Part shown: piece by piece, positions 1 through 9,082 of the stretch
How the letters are laid out: each line of letters begins with the position of its first letter
Position numbering within the stretch: position 1 is the first letter of the stretch
Origin: Arthrobacter sp. Marseille-P9274
GTDB taxonomy: Bacteria > Actinomycetota > Actinomycetes > Actinomycetales > Micrococcaceae
NCBI RefSeq assembly: GCF_946892675.1
Contig: NZ_CAMPOV010000003.1
Coordinates: 496,001-560,000 of the forward strand
Length of the DNA: 64,000 bases
Reading direction: 5' to 3'
Program-made: the position numbers and the translations under genes
Notes under the pieces: model-generated
Databases searched by the model: none
Seen by the model: the letters and a program-made list of their open reading frames with translations, nothing else
What the model was told of the DNA's origin: nothing

Positions 1-270
1 CGTATACGCCGCCCGCATAAAGACCCGGCGCATGGCGCAAATGCAGAGCTGCTGCTGCTCCTGGCGGGAGAGGGGTATCGCGGAGGTCAGCAGGGGCATC
101 TCCCAGGCCGGCAGGCCGCCGCAGATCACCATGCCGGAGCGTTCGACGAAGCCGCGTGCTTTCATCCGGTCCTCTTCCGCCGGCAGCGCCAGCAGGTCCG
201 ACATGGTGTGGGAATTCATGATCTGCCGAACACTCACGGACCGGTTCAGCCGGGCCTGGGCCTTTGTCAT
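1..270 (-). CDS. Hypothetical protein, N-terminal 90 residues (runs off left edge)
   Basis: An open reading frame starts with ATG at 270..268 and is still open at base 1, so the C-terminus is missing. The visible part begins MTKAQARLNRSVSVRQIMNS and continues with GFVERSGMVICGGLPAWEMP. Codon third positions are strongly G/C, as in neighbouring genes, which supports real coding. No domain, signal peptide or membrane segment is recognisable in the visible part, and I do not know the family. ATGs at 219 and 204 are alternative starts, because there is no strong Shine-Dalgarno at any of the three. It is transcribed divergently from the permease at 424; the 153 bases between them (271-423) show no gene and no clear operator. 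Confidence 0.55.
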   Translation of the reverse strand, partial: MTKAQARLNRSVSVRQIMNSHTMSDLLALPAEEDRMKARGFVERSGMVICGGLPAWEMPLLTSAIPLSRQEQQQLCICAMRRVFMRAAYT

Positions 271-423
271 CCCCGAAGGTCGATGGTGGCGGTGCGGTGG
301 ATTCCGCGGCTAGCAGGTGTGGCGCCGGGCACGGAAATCGGCGTGGCATGCAGGCCGGGCGTAGAATTGATTGGCCGCATTTGAAGGCCACTCCCCTTTT
401 CTGCCGAAACTAGGTTTGTTGCC

Positions 424-1860
424 ATGCCTCAATTCGCCCAGGCTCTCGCCCGCGGCTTGAATGTCCGCCACATCCGCTTCATGGCCCTCGGCTCTGCGAT
501 CGGGACGGGCCTGTTCTACGGCTCCGCCGCGGCGATCCAGGCGGCCGGGCCGGCGGTGCTGCTGGCCTACATGATCGGCGGCGCGGCCGTCTTCCTGGTC
601 ATGCGGGCGCTCGGCGAGATGGCGGTGCGGCATCCGGTGTCAGGCTCGTTCGGGCAGTACGCCAGCCGCTACCTCGGACCGTTCGCGGGGTTCATCACGG
701 GCTGGACGTTCGCGTTCGAGATGGCCATCGTGGCGATCGCGGACGTGACGGCCTTCGGGATCTACATGGGCTTCTGGTTCCCGGAGGTGCCGCGCTGGAT
801 CTGGATCCTGGCCGTGGTCTTCCTAATCGCGGCGCTGAACCTGATGCGGGTGAAGGTCTTCGGCGAGGCGGAGTTCTGGCTCTCCATCATCAAGGTCTCC
901 GCCATCATCGCGATGATCGCCGGCGGGATCGCCATTGTGGTCTTCGGCTTTGGACTGCCCGACGCCGCGAATCCGGGCTTGGGCACGATGCTCGGCGAGG
1001 GCGGGTTCTTCGCGAACGGTTTCTGGGGCCTGCTGGCGTCCTTCTCGATCGTGATGTTCGCGTTCGGGGGGATCGAGACGATCGGCATCACGGCGGGCGA
1101 GGCGGAGAACCCGAAGAAGGCCATCCCGGCGGCGGTCAATACCGTGCCGGTGCGCATCCTGCTCTTCTACGTGCTGACGCTGGGCGTGCTGATGATGATC
1201 TTCCCGTGGAACCAGATCGACGGCGAGACCAGCCCGTTCGTGCAGATTTTCGATGCGCTCGGCATTCCGGCCGCGGCGCACATCCTCAACGCCGTGGTCA
1301 TCACCGCCGCGCTCTCGGCCATCAACTCCGATACCTTCGGTGCCGGCCGGATGATGTACGGGCTGGCGCAGCAGGGACAGGCACCGGCGTCGTTCGCCAA
1401 GATCTCCCGTCACGGAGTGCCGTGGATGACCGTGGCGACGATGACCGCGGTGCTGCTGGCCGGCGTCGTACTTAATGCCCTGCTGCCCGAATCCCTGTTC
1501 CTGATCATCGCTTCGATCGCCACCTTCGCGACTGTCTGGGTGTGGTTGATGATCCTGCTCTCGCACATCGCGATGAAGCGCGAGATTGCCCGGAAGAACC
1601 TGCCGGCGTCCGAGTTCGGCGTGCCGTTGTGGCCGGTGGCGTCCTACGCGGCGCTGGCGTTCATGGTGTTCATTGTGGTGCTCCTGGGCGTGATGCCGGA
1701 TACCCGCGTGGCCATGGTGGTCGGCGCGGTGTGGATCGGCCTGCTGTTCGTGGCCTACCGGTTCGGGGTCAAGGGCAAGGGGCACGCCCGCGCGGAGCTG
1801 GCGGACGAGACCGCCGCTCCGGCGCATGGGGCCGGGGCGCAGGTGGACTCCGCACGGTAG
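424..1860 (+). CDS. Amino acid permease (APC superfamily)
   Basis: A 478-residue polytopic membrane protein of the amino acid transporter (AAT) branch of the APC superfamily, expected to import an amino acid with protons across the cytoplasmic membrane. The family signature is plain at the N-terminus: [20 protein letters not shown] (around residues 16-35) is the TM1 substrate-binding Gly-rich motif, and about twelve hydrophobic segments follow. Length matches the 450-490 residues usual for ProY/AnsP/GabP-like permeases. The substrate cannot be fixed from sequence; proline, GABA, asparagine or aromatic amino acids are all possible. There is no adjacent catabolic gene to help. The Ser/Ala/Gly-rich last 25 residues are a soluble tail. 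The start ATG lacks a good Shine-Dalgarno, but the next in-frame starts would cut into TM1. Confidence 0.9.
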   Translation: MPQFAQALARGLNVRHIRFMALGSAIGTGLFYGSAAAIQAAGPAVLLAYMIGGAAVFLVMRALGEMAVRHPVSGSFGQYASRYLGPFAGFITGWTFAFEMAIVAIADVTAFGIYMGFWFPEVPRWIWILAVVFLIAALNLMRVKVFGEAEFWLSIIKVSAIIAMIAGGIAIVVFGFGLPDAANPGLGTMLGEGGFFANGFWGLLASFSIVMFAFGGIETIGITAGEAENPKKAIPAAVNTVPVRILLFYVLTLGVLMMIFPWNQIDGETSPFVQIFDALGIPAAAHILNAVVITAALSAINSDTFGAGRMMYGLAQQGQAPASFAKISRHGVPWMTVATMTAVLLAGVVLNALLPESLFLIIASIATFATVWVWLMILLSHIAMKREIARKNLPASEFGVPLWPVASYAALAFMVFIVVLLGVMPDTRVAMVVGAVWIGLLFVAYRFGVKGKGHARAELADETAAPAHGAGAQVDSAR

Positions 1861-1941
1861 CGGCCCGCTGTCGGCCGGCCTGCCAGCCGGCGACGGCCGC
1901 GGCTGTCTGTCCGACGGGACGGTTGCGGACCGGGGCGAGGC

Positions 1942-2076
1942 TTAGCGCTTTTTCGTGGCGGCGGTGATCTCCGATGCGGCGCTGTCGGCGGCCTTGGCCT
2001 TCTTCTCGCTTCGCTTTTCCTTGATGGACTTGCCGGATTTCTTCGATGCGGTCTGGCGCGGGGATTTATCAGCCAT
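1942..2076 (-). CDS. Tiny lysine-rich protein (44 aa)
   Basis: A 44-residue frame that begins ATG at 2076..2074 and stops TAA at 1944..1942. It is preceded by a near-perfect Shine-Dalgarno (AAGGAGG just upstream of the start), the strongest argument that it is translated. The product begins MADKSPRQTASKKSGKSIKE and ends TAATKKR, with about one third Lys/Arg and no hydrophobic segment. Such small basic proteins are common near-orphans in Actinobacteria; I know of no established function. It could bind nucleic acid or polyphosphate by charge, but that is speculation. It is convergent with the permease gene, with 81 bases between the stops. Confidence 0.7.
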   Translation of the reverse strand: MADKSPRQTASKKSGKSIKEKRSEKKAKAADSAASEITAATKKR

Positions 2077-2187
2077 GTCGGCCTCCTTGGCGGCAGCACT
2101 CACGTGCGCCTTCACGGGAGCAACAGTTGCTCCGTACAGCCGACCCTACGCCACGCCACCTAATCCGGCCGCGGGGTACCCTGAGAC

Positions 2188-2634
2188 ATGGCGACAAACT
2201 ACGTCCGCGGTGCCTCGATCACTTGCGCGGCGTCACGGGCCGAAATCCAGGAGATGCTCAGCCGGTACGGAGCAACGGGCTTCCGGACCGTATCCGAGAA
2301 CGGCAGGACGATCATCGCGTTCACCGCGAATCGCCGAAGGTTCCGGTTTTTGTACGAGCCACCCGGCTCCCCCGAGCCCGCCGACGGCATGCGCAGCCCC
2401 CAGAAGCCGCGGTCGCTCCCGCCCCCGAAGAGCCACGAGGAATTATCCCGCCGGTACTGGCACAAGCTGTCCATGCTGATCCGGGCCAAGCTGGAGGCCG
2501 TGGACGCGGGGATCGTCACCTTCGAGGAGGAGTTCCTCGCCTACATGGTTCTCCCCGGCGGCGAGACCGTTGCGCAGAATGTCCGGCCGGGATCGCCAGT
2601 CCGTACGCTACCTGCGTCTGGCCCGCGTCGCTGA
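2188..2634 (+). CDS. Conserved hypothetical protein (148 aa)
   Basis: The product begins MATNYVRGASITCAASRAEI and has an N-terminal alpha/beta segment (AEIQEMLSRYGATGFRTVSE, then TIIAFTANRRRFRFLYEPP). A Pro-rich spacer follows, then a helix with LIRAKLEAVDAGIVTFEEEF and the strand-like LAYMVLPGGETVAQ. I recall similar proteins in actinobacterial genomes and phages without an assigned activity. No signal peptide or membrane segment is visible. It stands alone between two minus-strand genes. The last 15 residues look degenerate. Confidence 0.65.
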   Translation: MATNYVRGASITCAASRAEIQEMLSRYGATGFRTVSENGRTIIAFTANRRRFRFLYEPPGSPEPADGMRSPQKPRSLPPPKSHEELSRRYWHKLSMLIRAKLEAVDAGIVTFEEEFLAYMVLPGGETVAQNVRPGSPVRTLPASGPRR

Positions 2635-2668
2635 GCGACGGCGGTCGGTAGGGTCTGCCTGCCTGAGG

Positions 2669-3622
2669 CTAGTACGTCCGCTCGACGCCGAACTCGAGCG
2701 GCGGCAGTGCGGCCCGGCGGCGGACCAGGTCCAGGGCGTGTGCGTCCAGCCGCCTGTCCTCGTCGGTGCGCAGCACGAGCTGCGGAACCTCGGCGGCGTG
2801 GCCGTCCGGGTTCCGCGTGACGAACACGGTCATGCATTGGGTGGTGTCCCGCCACTCGCCCCCGCGCGGGTCGCGGGCCCGCACTCGGACGGCGATGTGC
2901 ATGGAGTGCGGGCCGGTATGGATCATCCGCGCGGAAAGATCCACCAGGTCTCCAATGTGGATGGGGCTCAGGAAGTGGATGCCGCCCGAGTACACGGCCA
3001 CCGCATCGGCGCCGCACCAGCCCATGGCGCAGGCCCGGGCCACCTCGTCGATCCACCGCATGACGATTCCGCCGTGCGCGTTGCCGCCCCAGTTCACGTC
3101 GCCCGGGGCGGCCAGGAAGCGGAAGCGTTCTGACGGCGTCGTCCCGGCATCCGTGTACTCCTGGGCGCGCATGACATCCCGGATGTCGCGCCGTGCCTCG
3201 ACCCGGCCGGCGATTCCGCGGGCCAGGCGCCCGGAGGCTTCGTCGGCCGGTGCCCACGCGGGAATCTGGCGCGGCCGGCCGTCCTCGTCAACGGCGACGA
3301 AAACGAGGATGCAATCCATGGCGGGCTTGAACTCGCGGGAGCGAACGTCGGCGGCGTCGACGGTGACCACCACCTGCATGCTGGAACGGCCGGTGTGCGC
3401 GACGCGGGCCGTGACCTCGATCAGGTCGCCGTTGACGATGGGCCGGGTGAAATGCACGTTGCCCACATAGGCGGTGACACAGTAGCCGCCCGAGTAGCCG
3501 ACGGCGCAGGCGTAGCCTGCCTTGTCGATCCACTCCAGCACCCTGCCCGCCTGCACCGTGGTCCCGTCCGACGCCACGTCGGCTGGTGCGGCAAGGAAAC
3601 GGAGCATGATCGAATCTTCCAT
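2669..3622 (-). CDS. Double-hotdog acyl-CoA thioesterase
   Basis: A 317-residue cytoplasmic protein made of two tandem hotdog folds of the acyl-CoA thioester hydrolase (ACOT/YciA) type. Both halves repeat the same pattern: RFLAAPADV with AGRVLEWIDKAGYACA in the first, RFLAAPGDVNWGGNAHGGIV with MRWIDEVARACAMGW in the second. Each is followed by a strand pair of the form VHFTRPIVNGDLIEV or IHFLSPIHIGDLVDL and by a Thr-Gly-(Arg/Pro)-(Ser/His)-Ser-Met segment. The second half carries the Asn/His/Gly helix-start residues typical of the active site (GGNAHGG). Such enzymes release free CoA and fatty acid from acyl-CoA. The ATG at 3607 (MLRFLAAP) is an alternative start. It lies divergent to the MFS gene downstream. 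Confidence 0.85.
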   Translation of the reverse strand: MEDSIMLRFLAAPADVASDGTTVQAGRVLEWIDKAGYACAVGYSGGYCVTAYVGNVHFTRPIVNGDLIEVTARVAHTGRSSMQVVVTVDAADVRSREFKPAMDCILVFVAVDEDGRPRQIPAWAPADEASGRLARGIAGRVEARRDIRDVMRAQEYTDAGTTPSERFRFLAAPGDVNWGGNAHGGIVMRWIDEVARACAMGWCGADAVAVYSGGIHFLSPIHIGDLVDLSARMIHTGPHSMHIAVRVRARDPRGGEWRDTTQCMTVFVTRNPDGHAAEVPQLVLRTDEDRRLDAHALDLVRRRAALPPLEFGVERTY

Positions 3623-3739
3623 GCCGACATGCTAGCCCCACAGGAGTGGAAGTAAGGCTCCTGCGCAAAGGAGGGATAATGGAATGTTGCTTAGGGCAAA
3701 TACCAGATAGTAGGTCGAGGAGAGGAACCAGCGGCAAAC

Positions 3740-4984
3740 GTGGGCATTGAACAGACAAGCAGGCTGTGGACCAAGGACTTCATCCTCGCTATCGTCACCA
3801 ACCTGTTCATCTCGATGGTCTACTACCTCCTGATGGTTTCGATGGCGCTCTACGCCGTGGAGCGGTTCCAGGCCTCGGACAGCGCGGCGGGCTTCGCGTC
3901 CAGCTCCTTCATCATCGGGGCGGTCGTGGCCCGGCTGTTCAGCGGCAGGCTGATGGAGGTGGTGGGCCGGAAGCGGCTGCTCATTGTGAGCCTTGCCGCC
4001 TACACCATCCTGTCCTACCTCTACATTCCCAGCGGCTCGCTCGGGCTGCTGCTGGCGCTGCGGCTGCTGCACGGCATGGCGTTCGGCGCGGGCAGCACGG
4101 CGCTGGCGGCCGGCGTGCAGGGGCTGATTCCGGCGGCGCGGCGCAGCGAGGGCACCGGCTACTTCGGGGTCTCGACGACGTTGTCCACTGCGGTGGGGCC
4201 GTTCCTGGCGGTGCTGCTCTCGGCCGGCGGCAACTATGACGGCATCTTCTGGTTCTGCACCGTCTCCTCCATCGCGGCGCTGGCGGTAGGCCTGCTGGTC
4301 CGGCTGCCCGAGCGCCGCACCACCGCCGTCGAAATTCCGACCCCGGAAGACCCGGCTGCGCCGGCCCCGGTTCCGTCCGCGAAGAGGCGGCGCCGGCTGG
4401 GCCTGACGTCCGTCGTCGACCCGGATGCCCTGCCGATCTCGCTGGTCACGCTGCTGGGCGGCTTCGCCTACTCGGGCATCGTGGCGTTCCTGACCTCCTA
4501 CACGCGGGAGGAGGGGCTGGATTCGGCGGCCGCCCTGTTCTTCCTCGTCTACGCGATCGCCGTCCTGGTCTCCCGGCTTTTCGCCGGACGGATCCAGGAC
4601 CGGCGCGGCGACAACATGGTCATTTATCCGATGCTGCTGGTCTTCGCTGCGGGCCTCGCTCTGCTCGCGTTCGAGCCGAGCTTCGCCACGATCGTGCTCG
4701 CGGCGGCTTTCAGCGGGCTGGGCTTCGGCGGCCTGATGCCCGCCGTCCAGGCCATCGCGGTCAATACCGTGCCCGAGGCCCGGATGGGCATGGCGACATC
4801 CACGTTCTTCGTGATGCTGGATATCGGCGTGGGCTTCGGTCCGGTGCTGCTGGGCGTCTTCCTGCCGATGACGGGCTTCGGCGGGATGTACGCGGGGCTG
4901 TGCGCGCTGGTGGTCCTCAGCATCGGCGTCTACGTTCTGGTGCATGGGCGGACGCCGGCGGCCCGTCGCCCCGTCGCGGCCTGA
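3740..4984 (+). CDS. MFS transporter, drug-exporter-like
   Basis: A 414-residue major facilitator with about twelve hydrophobic segments. The A-motif equivalent between TM2 and TM3 reads RLFSGRLMEVVGRKRLLI (G-x-L-x-D/E-x-x-G-R-K/R), and a weaker repeat lies between TM8 and TM9 (RLFAGRIQDRRGD). A long cytoplasmic loop around residues 195-235, rich in Pro/Ala/Arg, joins the two six-helix halves. The architecture suits the DHA-type exporters (YwoG/arabinose-efflux-like), but the substrate cannot be read from sequence. Translation starts at GTG 3740, with a purine-rich Shine-Dalgarno (GAGGAGAGG) near 3717-3725. Upstream and divergent is the thioesterase gene, with a 117-base spacer. Confidence 0.85.
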   Translation: MGIEQTSRLWTKDFILAIVTNLFISMVYYLLMVSMALYAVERFQASDSAAGFASSSFIIGAVVARLFSGRLMEVVGRKRLLIVSLAAYTILSYLYIPSGSLGLLLALRLLHGMAFGAGSTALAAGVQGLIPAARRSEGTGYFGVSTTLSTAVGPFLAVLLSAGGNYDGIFWFCTVSSIAALAVGLLVRLPERRTTAVEIPTPEDPAAPAPVPSAKRRRRLGLTSVVDPDALPISLVTLLGGFAYSGIVAFLTSYTREEGLDSAAALFFLVYAIAVLVSRLFAGRIQDRRGDNMVIYPMLLVFAAGLALLAFEPSFATIVLAAAFSGLGFGGLMPAVQAIAVNTVPEARMGMATSTFFVMLDIGVGFGPVLLGVFLPMTGFGGMYAGLCALVVLSIGVYVLVHGRTPAARRPVAA

Positions 4985-5147
4985 CGTCGCTCCGGGGACC
5001 GGCGAGGGCTGAACCGGTCTCGCAGCGGCAAGCACTCCCTTGGAGCCCCGCCGACGCGGGGTGGGCGCGTTCGCATGGGCGCCCCGCTCCCCGGGCCGGC
5101 ATGGCACAGGGCGGAATACGGGCGCCCGACCGAATGTTGACGTGTCC

Positions 5148-5849
5148 ATGAAGATTGAGATCTGGTCTGACGTTGCCTGCCCCTGGTGCTTCATCGGCAA
5201 GCGCCGCTTCGAGAGCGCCCTGGAGAACTTCGAGCACAAGGATGAGGTCGAGGTGCAGTGGCGCAGCTACCAGCTGGACCCCACGCTGCCGGAGCACTAT
5301 GACGGCACTGAGACCGAGTACCTGAGCGAGATCAAGGGCATGCCGCAGCAGCAGGTCCGGCAGATGTTCGAGCACGTCACGGCCCAGGCTGCCGGCGAGG
5401 GCCTGGCCTACGACTTCGACAAGATCGTGGTGGCCAACAGCTTCATGGCCCACCGGTTCATGCATCTGGCCAATGAGCACGGCAGGATAGACGCGGCCAA
5501 GGAGGCGCTGCTCTCCGGCCATTTCGAACATGGTGAAGACATCGGCGACATCGATTACCTGGCGCGCACCGGCGTCGTACTTGGCCTGGATGAGGCCGAG
5601 GTCCGCGAGGCACTGACCAGCGACAAATACTCCGCGGAGGTCCGTGCCGACATCGCCGAGGCGCGGGCGCTGGGTGTGAACGGCGTGCCGTTCTTCGTGC
5701 TGGACCGCAAGTACGGGATTTCCGGGGCGCAGCCGGCCGAGGTGTTCGGGCGCGCGCTGCAGCAGGCGTGGGCGGAGCGTTCTCCGCTGACCGTCCTGTC
5801 TGGCAACACGAACGACGGCGCGACCTGCGGCCCGGAGGGCTGCAACTGA
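5148..5849 (+). CDS. DsbA-family oxidoreductase (FrnE/2-hydroxychromene isomerase-like)
   Basis: A 233-residue cytoplasmic thioredoxin-fold protein. The first strand and active site are unmistakable: MKIEIWSDVACPWCFIGKRR, with the CPWC redox motif at residues 11-14. The cis-Pro loop is GVNGVPFFVLDRKYGISGAQ near residue 180, the FrnE/DsbA-like signature, with an inserted all-helical domain between. The C-terminus adds an unusual cysteine pair (CGPEGCN) seen in some FrnE proteins such as the Deinococcus one. FrnE-like proteins act as disulfide isomerases or reductases linked to oxidative stress. An in-frame GTG lies two codons upstream. The open frame extends further upstream to 5040, but that extension is Arg/Pro-rich and outside the fold, so I excluded it. 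Confidence 0.88.
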   Translation: MKIEIWSDVACPWCFIGKRRFESALENFEHKDEVEVQWRSYQLDPTLPEHYDGTETEYLSEIKGMPQQQVRQMFEHVTAQAAGEGLAYDFDKIVVANSFMAHRFMHLANEHGRIDAAKEALLSGHFEHGEDIGDIDYLARTGVVLGLDEAEVREALTSDKYSAEVRADIAEARALGVNGVPFFVLDRKYGISGAQPAEVFGRALQQAWAERSPLTVLSGNTNDGATCGPEGCN

Positions 5850-6090
5850 ACCATCGGGGTGCTTCGGGCGGCTCTCTCCATTCCGGGCGAGTCGCTCTCA
5901 TCCTCGCCGGATGATTTGAGGTACATCGCTCCGGACCACAATGGCGGTTACGGAGCCGGTGGTGCTCCGGGGCCCGCCGAGAGGATCCTGGGATGACGGG
6001 AGGCGCCTCCATACCGCAGGGAGTCGTTTTGGGCGCTTCTGCTGCCGCCACTTCCTTTGTCAGGGTGAGCGACTAGGCAGGAGGACGTCG

Positions 6091-6810
6091 ATGCTGGAGG
6101 CACTTGGCTGGGGATTGCTGGCAGGCTCGTCCTTTCTCCTGGGCGGCCTGATCGCACTGCGCTGGAACGTGGGCAACAGTGTCTTCCTCGGCGCGCTGAC
6201 GGGGCTTGGCGCAGGGGCCCTGCTGTCGGCTGTGTCCTACAAGCTCATTGCAGAAGCTGGACGGATGGCCGGCGGGAGCGGCTACGTCGGCGCGGGATTG
6301 CTTGGCGGGGCCGTGGCGGCTGCGCTGGTGACCTCCGGCAAGCTGCGGGGCGGTAGCTTGTCAGGGCCTCCCCGCCACTATCCCAGTTTCTGGATAGTAG
6401 GGTTGTCCGTGATCGCGGAAGCCATCATCATCACCGGAGGCCTGCTCGGAAGCACCGGCCTCAGCGCCGCTGTCCTTGCCGCGGTCTTCCTGTGCGGGTT
6501 CCCCGAGTCCATGGCCGACACCGGGCCGTTGCGCTCCGCGGGCTATACCAAGAGCCAAGTTATCGGCGGCTGGCTTTCGATGATGCTCCTGTGCGGAGTG
6601 GCTACTGCCGCATTCACGGGGCTGCTAACCCCGGCACCGGCGGTACTTGTGGCGTTTGTACTGGCGTTCGCCGGCGGCGGCATCCTCACGTATGTGACCG
6701 TCCACATGATTCCGGAGGGGATCAAAGACGCCGGCGCCATCACCGGAATCACAATCGCAGTCGGCTTCGGCCTCTCCTTCTCGCTGATCGAGATTCTCGG
6801 CGGACACTGA
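6091..6810 (+). CDS. ZIP-family metal transporter
   Basis: A 239-residue integral membrane protein with about eight hydrophobic stretches, small for a permease and right for ZIP transporters of the GufA/ZupT type. The C-terminal helix carries HMIPEGIKDAGAITG, matching the TM5 metal-binding H-x-x-P-E-G motif of ZIP proteins. The partner TM4 segment here is SVIAEAIIITGGLLG, with Glu but without the usual H-N-x-P-E-G, so the binuclear metal site is incomplete. I therefore call it ZIP-like and do not assign a metal. The start at 6091 follows a clear Shine-Dalgarno (CAGGAGG, 6079-6085); the open frame extends upstream to 5941 but without hydrophobic or conserved sequence. It heads the run of stress-type genes to 16.9 kb. 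Confidence 0.78.
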   Translation: MLEALGWGLLAGSSFLLGGLIALRWNVGNSVFLGALTGLGAGALLSAVSYKLIAEAGRMAGGSGYVGAGLLGGAVAAALVTSGKLRGGSLSGPPRHYPSFWIVGLSVIAEAIIITGGLLGSTGLSAAVLAAVFLCGFPESMADTGPLRSAGYTKSQVIGGWLSMMLLCGVATAAFTGLLTPAPAVLVAFVLAFAGGGILTYVTVHMIPEGIKDAGAITGITIAVGFGLSFSLIEILGGH

Positions 6811-6873
6811 CTTAGTGCAGCGTGGTTTAGGGATCCTTGGGCAATTGGGTCGACGGGCCATTGAGGCGACGCA

Positions 6874-8028
6874 TCAGGGCTTCGACGAACCATCGGGCTC
6901 CGGGCTTTGATTGCCGCGCCGCGTCCGACGTGCGCGGATCTCGTGGTCTTCCTGCTCGAGGAGCGCTTTGAGCTCCGTCCTATCTCCGGTAAACGGCCGC
7001 CACCAGGCCATGGACGGGTCCATGTCGAGAAGGATGGTACGGGCCAAGAGGGTCAGCGGGACGGCAAGGATGGCACCGACAGGCCCGAGGACCAACGCCC
7101 AGAACAGTACGGAGACGAAGGTCAGCGTCTCGCTCAGGGCCACCGCGTTACCGACGAATTTCGGCTGGATGATGGACTGGACGACGCTGTTGACCACCCC
7201 ATAAAGCACGATGACTGCGGCGGCGGTCGGCCAGCCTCCCGTGAGGAACCCGAAGAACAAGGGTGGGACGATGGCGATGAAGTAGCCGATATTGGGGATG
7301 AAACTGCAGATGAACGACAACAGGCCCCACAGCAGGGCACCGGGGACCTGCAGGACGAGCAGGACGAGCCAGTTGATCAGGCCCTGTGCTGCTCCGAGGA
7401 TCGTTGTGGCCACCATGTAGCGGCGGACCCCCGTTGCGAAGTCATTGAATGCCGAGACGATGGATGGCCTGCGGTACTCCAGGTGGGTCAGCAGGGCCGG
7501 CACGCGTGAACCGTCGATCGCCATAAGGATCAGCGTCGTCAGAATGACGACGAGGACGCCCACGACTGCCGTGATGTTGCCCAGCAAGCCGGCGACGAAG
7601 CCGATAATACGGCTCGGGCTGAATCCTTGGAGGACGGCCTGCACCTGTTCGGTGCCGAATCCGATCTTTTCCAGCAGCCCGGCGATAGAGGCGCCGAGCT
7701 GGCCGAGCTCGGCGGCGTACTGCGGCAGCAGCGCGGAGAACTGCGCGAGCGCGGTAATGAGGATCGCCGTGAGGCCGGCCAGCAGGGCGAAAACGGCGAC
7801 GATCGTGGTTCCGGTGGCCACCCCCCGGCGGATTCCGTGTGCTTGCATCCAGTGCCGCAAGGGGTGCACGCAGAGCGTCAGCACAAACGCCAGGAAAACC
7901 GGAGTGAAGACCCCTCTGGCTGCGGAAATGCCAAACGCTGCGATGGTCGCGCCGCTGAGGGTTAGCAGGATAGTAGTGCTGCGGGGAAGGACGGGACGCG
8001 GCTCAGGTTTAGTTGGTTCCGAGCTCAT
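6874..8028 (-). CDS. AI-2E family transporter (UPF0118/PerM)
   Basis: A 384-residue membrane protein of the AI-2E/PerM family: paired N-terminal hydrophobic segments (STTILLTLSGATIAAFGISA, then VFLAFVLTLCVHPLRHWM), a long central amphipathic segment, and a C-terminal block of four to five helices. The C-terminal signature GLLSFICSFIPNIGYFIAIV followed by the hydrophobic PPLFFGFLTGGWPTA is typical of the family. Members include TqsA, which affects autoinducer-2 export, and Na+(Li+)/H+ antiporters, so the substrate is open. I chose the ATG at 8028 because AAGGAGGGACC lies directly upstream; an in-frame ATG at 8058 has none. The gene converges with the ZIP gene. Confidence 0.85.
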   Translation of the reverse strand: MSSEPTKPEPRPVLPRSTTILLTLSGATIAAFGISAARGVFTPVFLAFVLTLCVHPLRHWMQAHGIRRGVATGTTIVAVFALLAGLTAILITALAQFSALLPQYAAELGQLGASIAGLLEKIGFGTEQVQAVLQGFSPSRIIGFVAGLLGNITAVVGVLVVILTTLILMAIDGSRVPALLTHLEYRRPSIVSAFNDFATGVRRYMVATTILGAAQGLINWLVLLVLQVPGALLWGLLSFICSFIPNIGYFIAIVPPLFFGFLTGGWPTAAAVIVLYGVVNSVVQSIIQPKFVGNAVALSETLTFVSVLFWALVLGPVGAILAVPLTLLARTILLDMDPSMAWWRPFTGDRTELKALLEQEDHEIRARRTRRGNQSPEPDGSSKP

Positions 8029-8089
8029 TGGTCCCTCCTTTATTCCGTTCGCCGGCACCCGATGGAGCAGGCACCGGGCCCTGGCTGCT

Positions 8090-8392
8090 TCACGTCAGCA
8101 GTCTGGCTTTCGCGGCGGCGAATTCCTCATCGGTCAGCACGCCGGAAATGCGCAGCTCGGCGAGTCGGGAAAGCTGATCGGCGAGCTGGTCACCGCCAGC
8201 CGGTGCGGCCGCCGGAATTTCAGCCGCTGATATTTCAGGGGGTGTGGTTTCAGCCGTCGGCGACCCCTGCTCCCAACGCGAACGGGCCCGGCGATTGACG
8301 ATCTTCGACGTCGCCTGCGCCGTACCGGATATGACAGCTGTCCGCGCGATGGTTCCAAGCAGACCGGGTCTTCTGCTCCTGGCTGACGGCAT
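8090..8392 (-). CDS. SHOCT-domain small protein
   Basis: A 100-residue protein. The last 33 residues form a SHOCT (short C-terminal) domain: QLADQLSRLAELRISGVLTD followed by EEFAAAKARLLT, with the family's conserved Leu-x-x-Leu, Gly-x-(I/L)-(T/S)-x-E-E-F and Lys-x-x-(L/I)-Leu positions. The N-terminal part is basic (MPSARSRRPG) with a weakly hydrophobic stretch (LLGTIARTAVISGTA), which may be membrane-associated. The middle is Pro/Ala-rich linker. SHOCT domains are thought to mediate oligomerisation. The ATG at 8392 follows a strong Shine-Dalgarno, AGGAGG. It lies 26 bases downstream of the DUF6325 gene on the same strand, so the two are probably co-transcribed. Confidence 0.85.
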   Translation of the reverse strand: MPSARSRRPGLLGTIARTAVISGTAQATSKIVNRRARSRWEQGSPTAETTPPEISAAEIPAAAPAGGDQLADQLSRLAELRISGVLTDEEFAAAKARLLT

Positions 8393-8418
8393 GGGAATTC
8401 CTCCTGTTGGTTTCGGAG

Positions 8419-8847
8419 TCAGGTCGCCTCGACCCCGTCCGCCTCAAAGGCCCTCACGACTGTTTCATGGGGAATCCGGGCGTGCAGGGCAACAACACCT
8501 CCGGCGTTGCGTACGTCTTCCGCAAGGCGCTGTGCCCAGCGGTGTTCGAGAGCTGCCACCAGGGCGGTCTCGTTGTTGCCTATCGATTCCGCCGCGATCC
8601 CGATGTCCGTATCGCTGAGCAGCGTCAACGGGCGGGAACCAACGACCATGGCGGACCATGCCGGAGGCAAGTCATCTTCCAAATCGCGCACGTGCAGAAC
8701 GCCCTGCCCGTCCCGCATGACGAGGACCAGATCAATCAGGGCGATGGCTCCGGACAGCACCGCCCTGCTGAGCGATACGATGACCGGCTCATCAACTTCC
8801 GGCTCCGGGAAGGCGCAGACGATGACTTCAACTGGACCGACTTTCAT
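8419..8847 (-). CDS. DUF6325 family protein
   Basis: A 142-residue soluble protein beginning MKVGPVEVIVCAFPEPEVDE, the recognisable opening of DUF6325. It continues with AVLSGAIALIDLVLVMRDGQ, then LHVRDLEDDLPPAWSAMVVG, and ends with an alpha/beta half that includes the conserved ALEHRWAQRLAEDVRNAGGV. In actinobacterial stress loci I know, this family sits next to SHOCT proteins, exactly as here. Its biochemical role is unknown. The start ATG at 8847 is preceded by GGAGCTG. The gene is divergent from the amidotransferase at 9083. The 235-base spacer (8848-9082) probably holds the promoters of both, but I see no clear operator. Confidence 0.85.
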   Translation of the reverse strand: MKVGPVEVIVCAFPEPEVDEPVIVSLSRAVLSGAIALIDLVLVMRDGQGVLHVRDLEDDLPPAWSAMVVGSRPLTLLSDTDIGIAAESIGNNETALVAALEHRWAQRLAEDVRNAGGVVALHARIPHETVVRAFEADGVEAT

Positions 8848-9082
8848 GTGCAGCTCCTGATCCCGTCGTACGGCAGTCGAGCTCTTGCCCTATCGCCGAT
8901 TATCCGCAGAGAGTCCTGGTGCAGCCTCACCCGCACCGGATGGTCTATGGGCGGACCAGGTTTTCCCGGCTTCTCCGCAGTCCGTCATACGCGGGCCCGG
9001 TACCGGCGGGGCAAAATCATTCACGGGAGATGAGCCGCGAGCGCTTCAGCAGTGTTGGAATGGCCTCGGAAAGGACCATGTT

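Noticed and set aside
5040-5147. N-terminal extension of the FrnE/DsbA-like protein
   Set aside because: The extension is Arg/Pro/Gly-rich and lies before the first strand of the thioredoxin fold.
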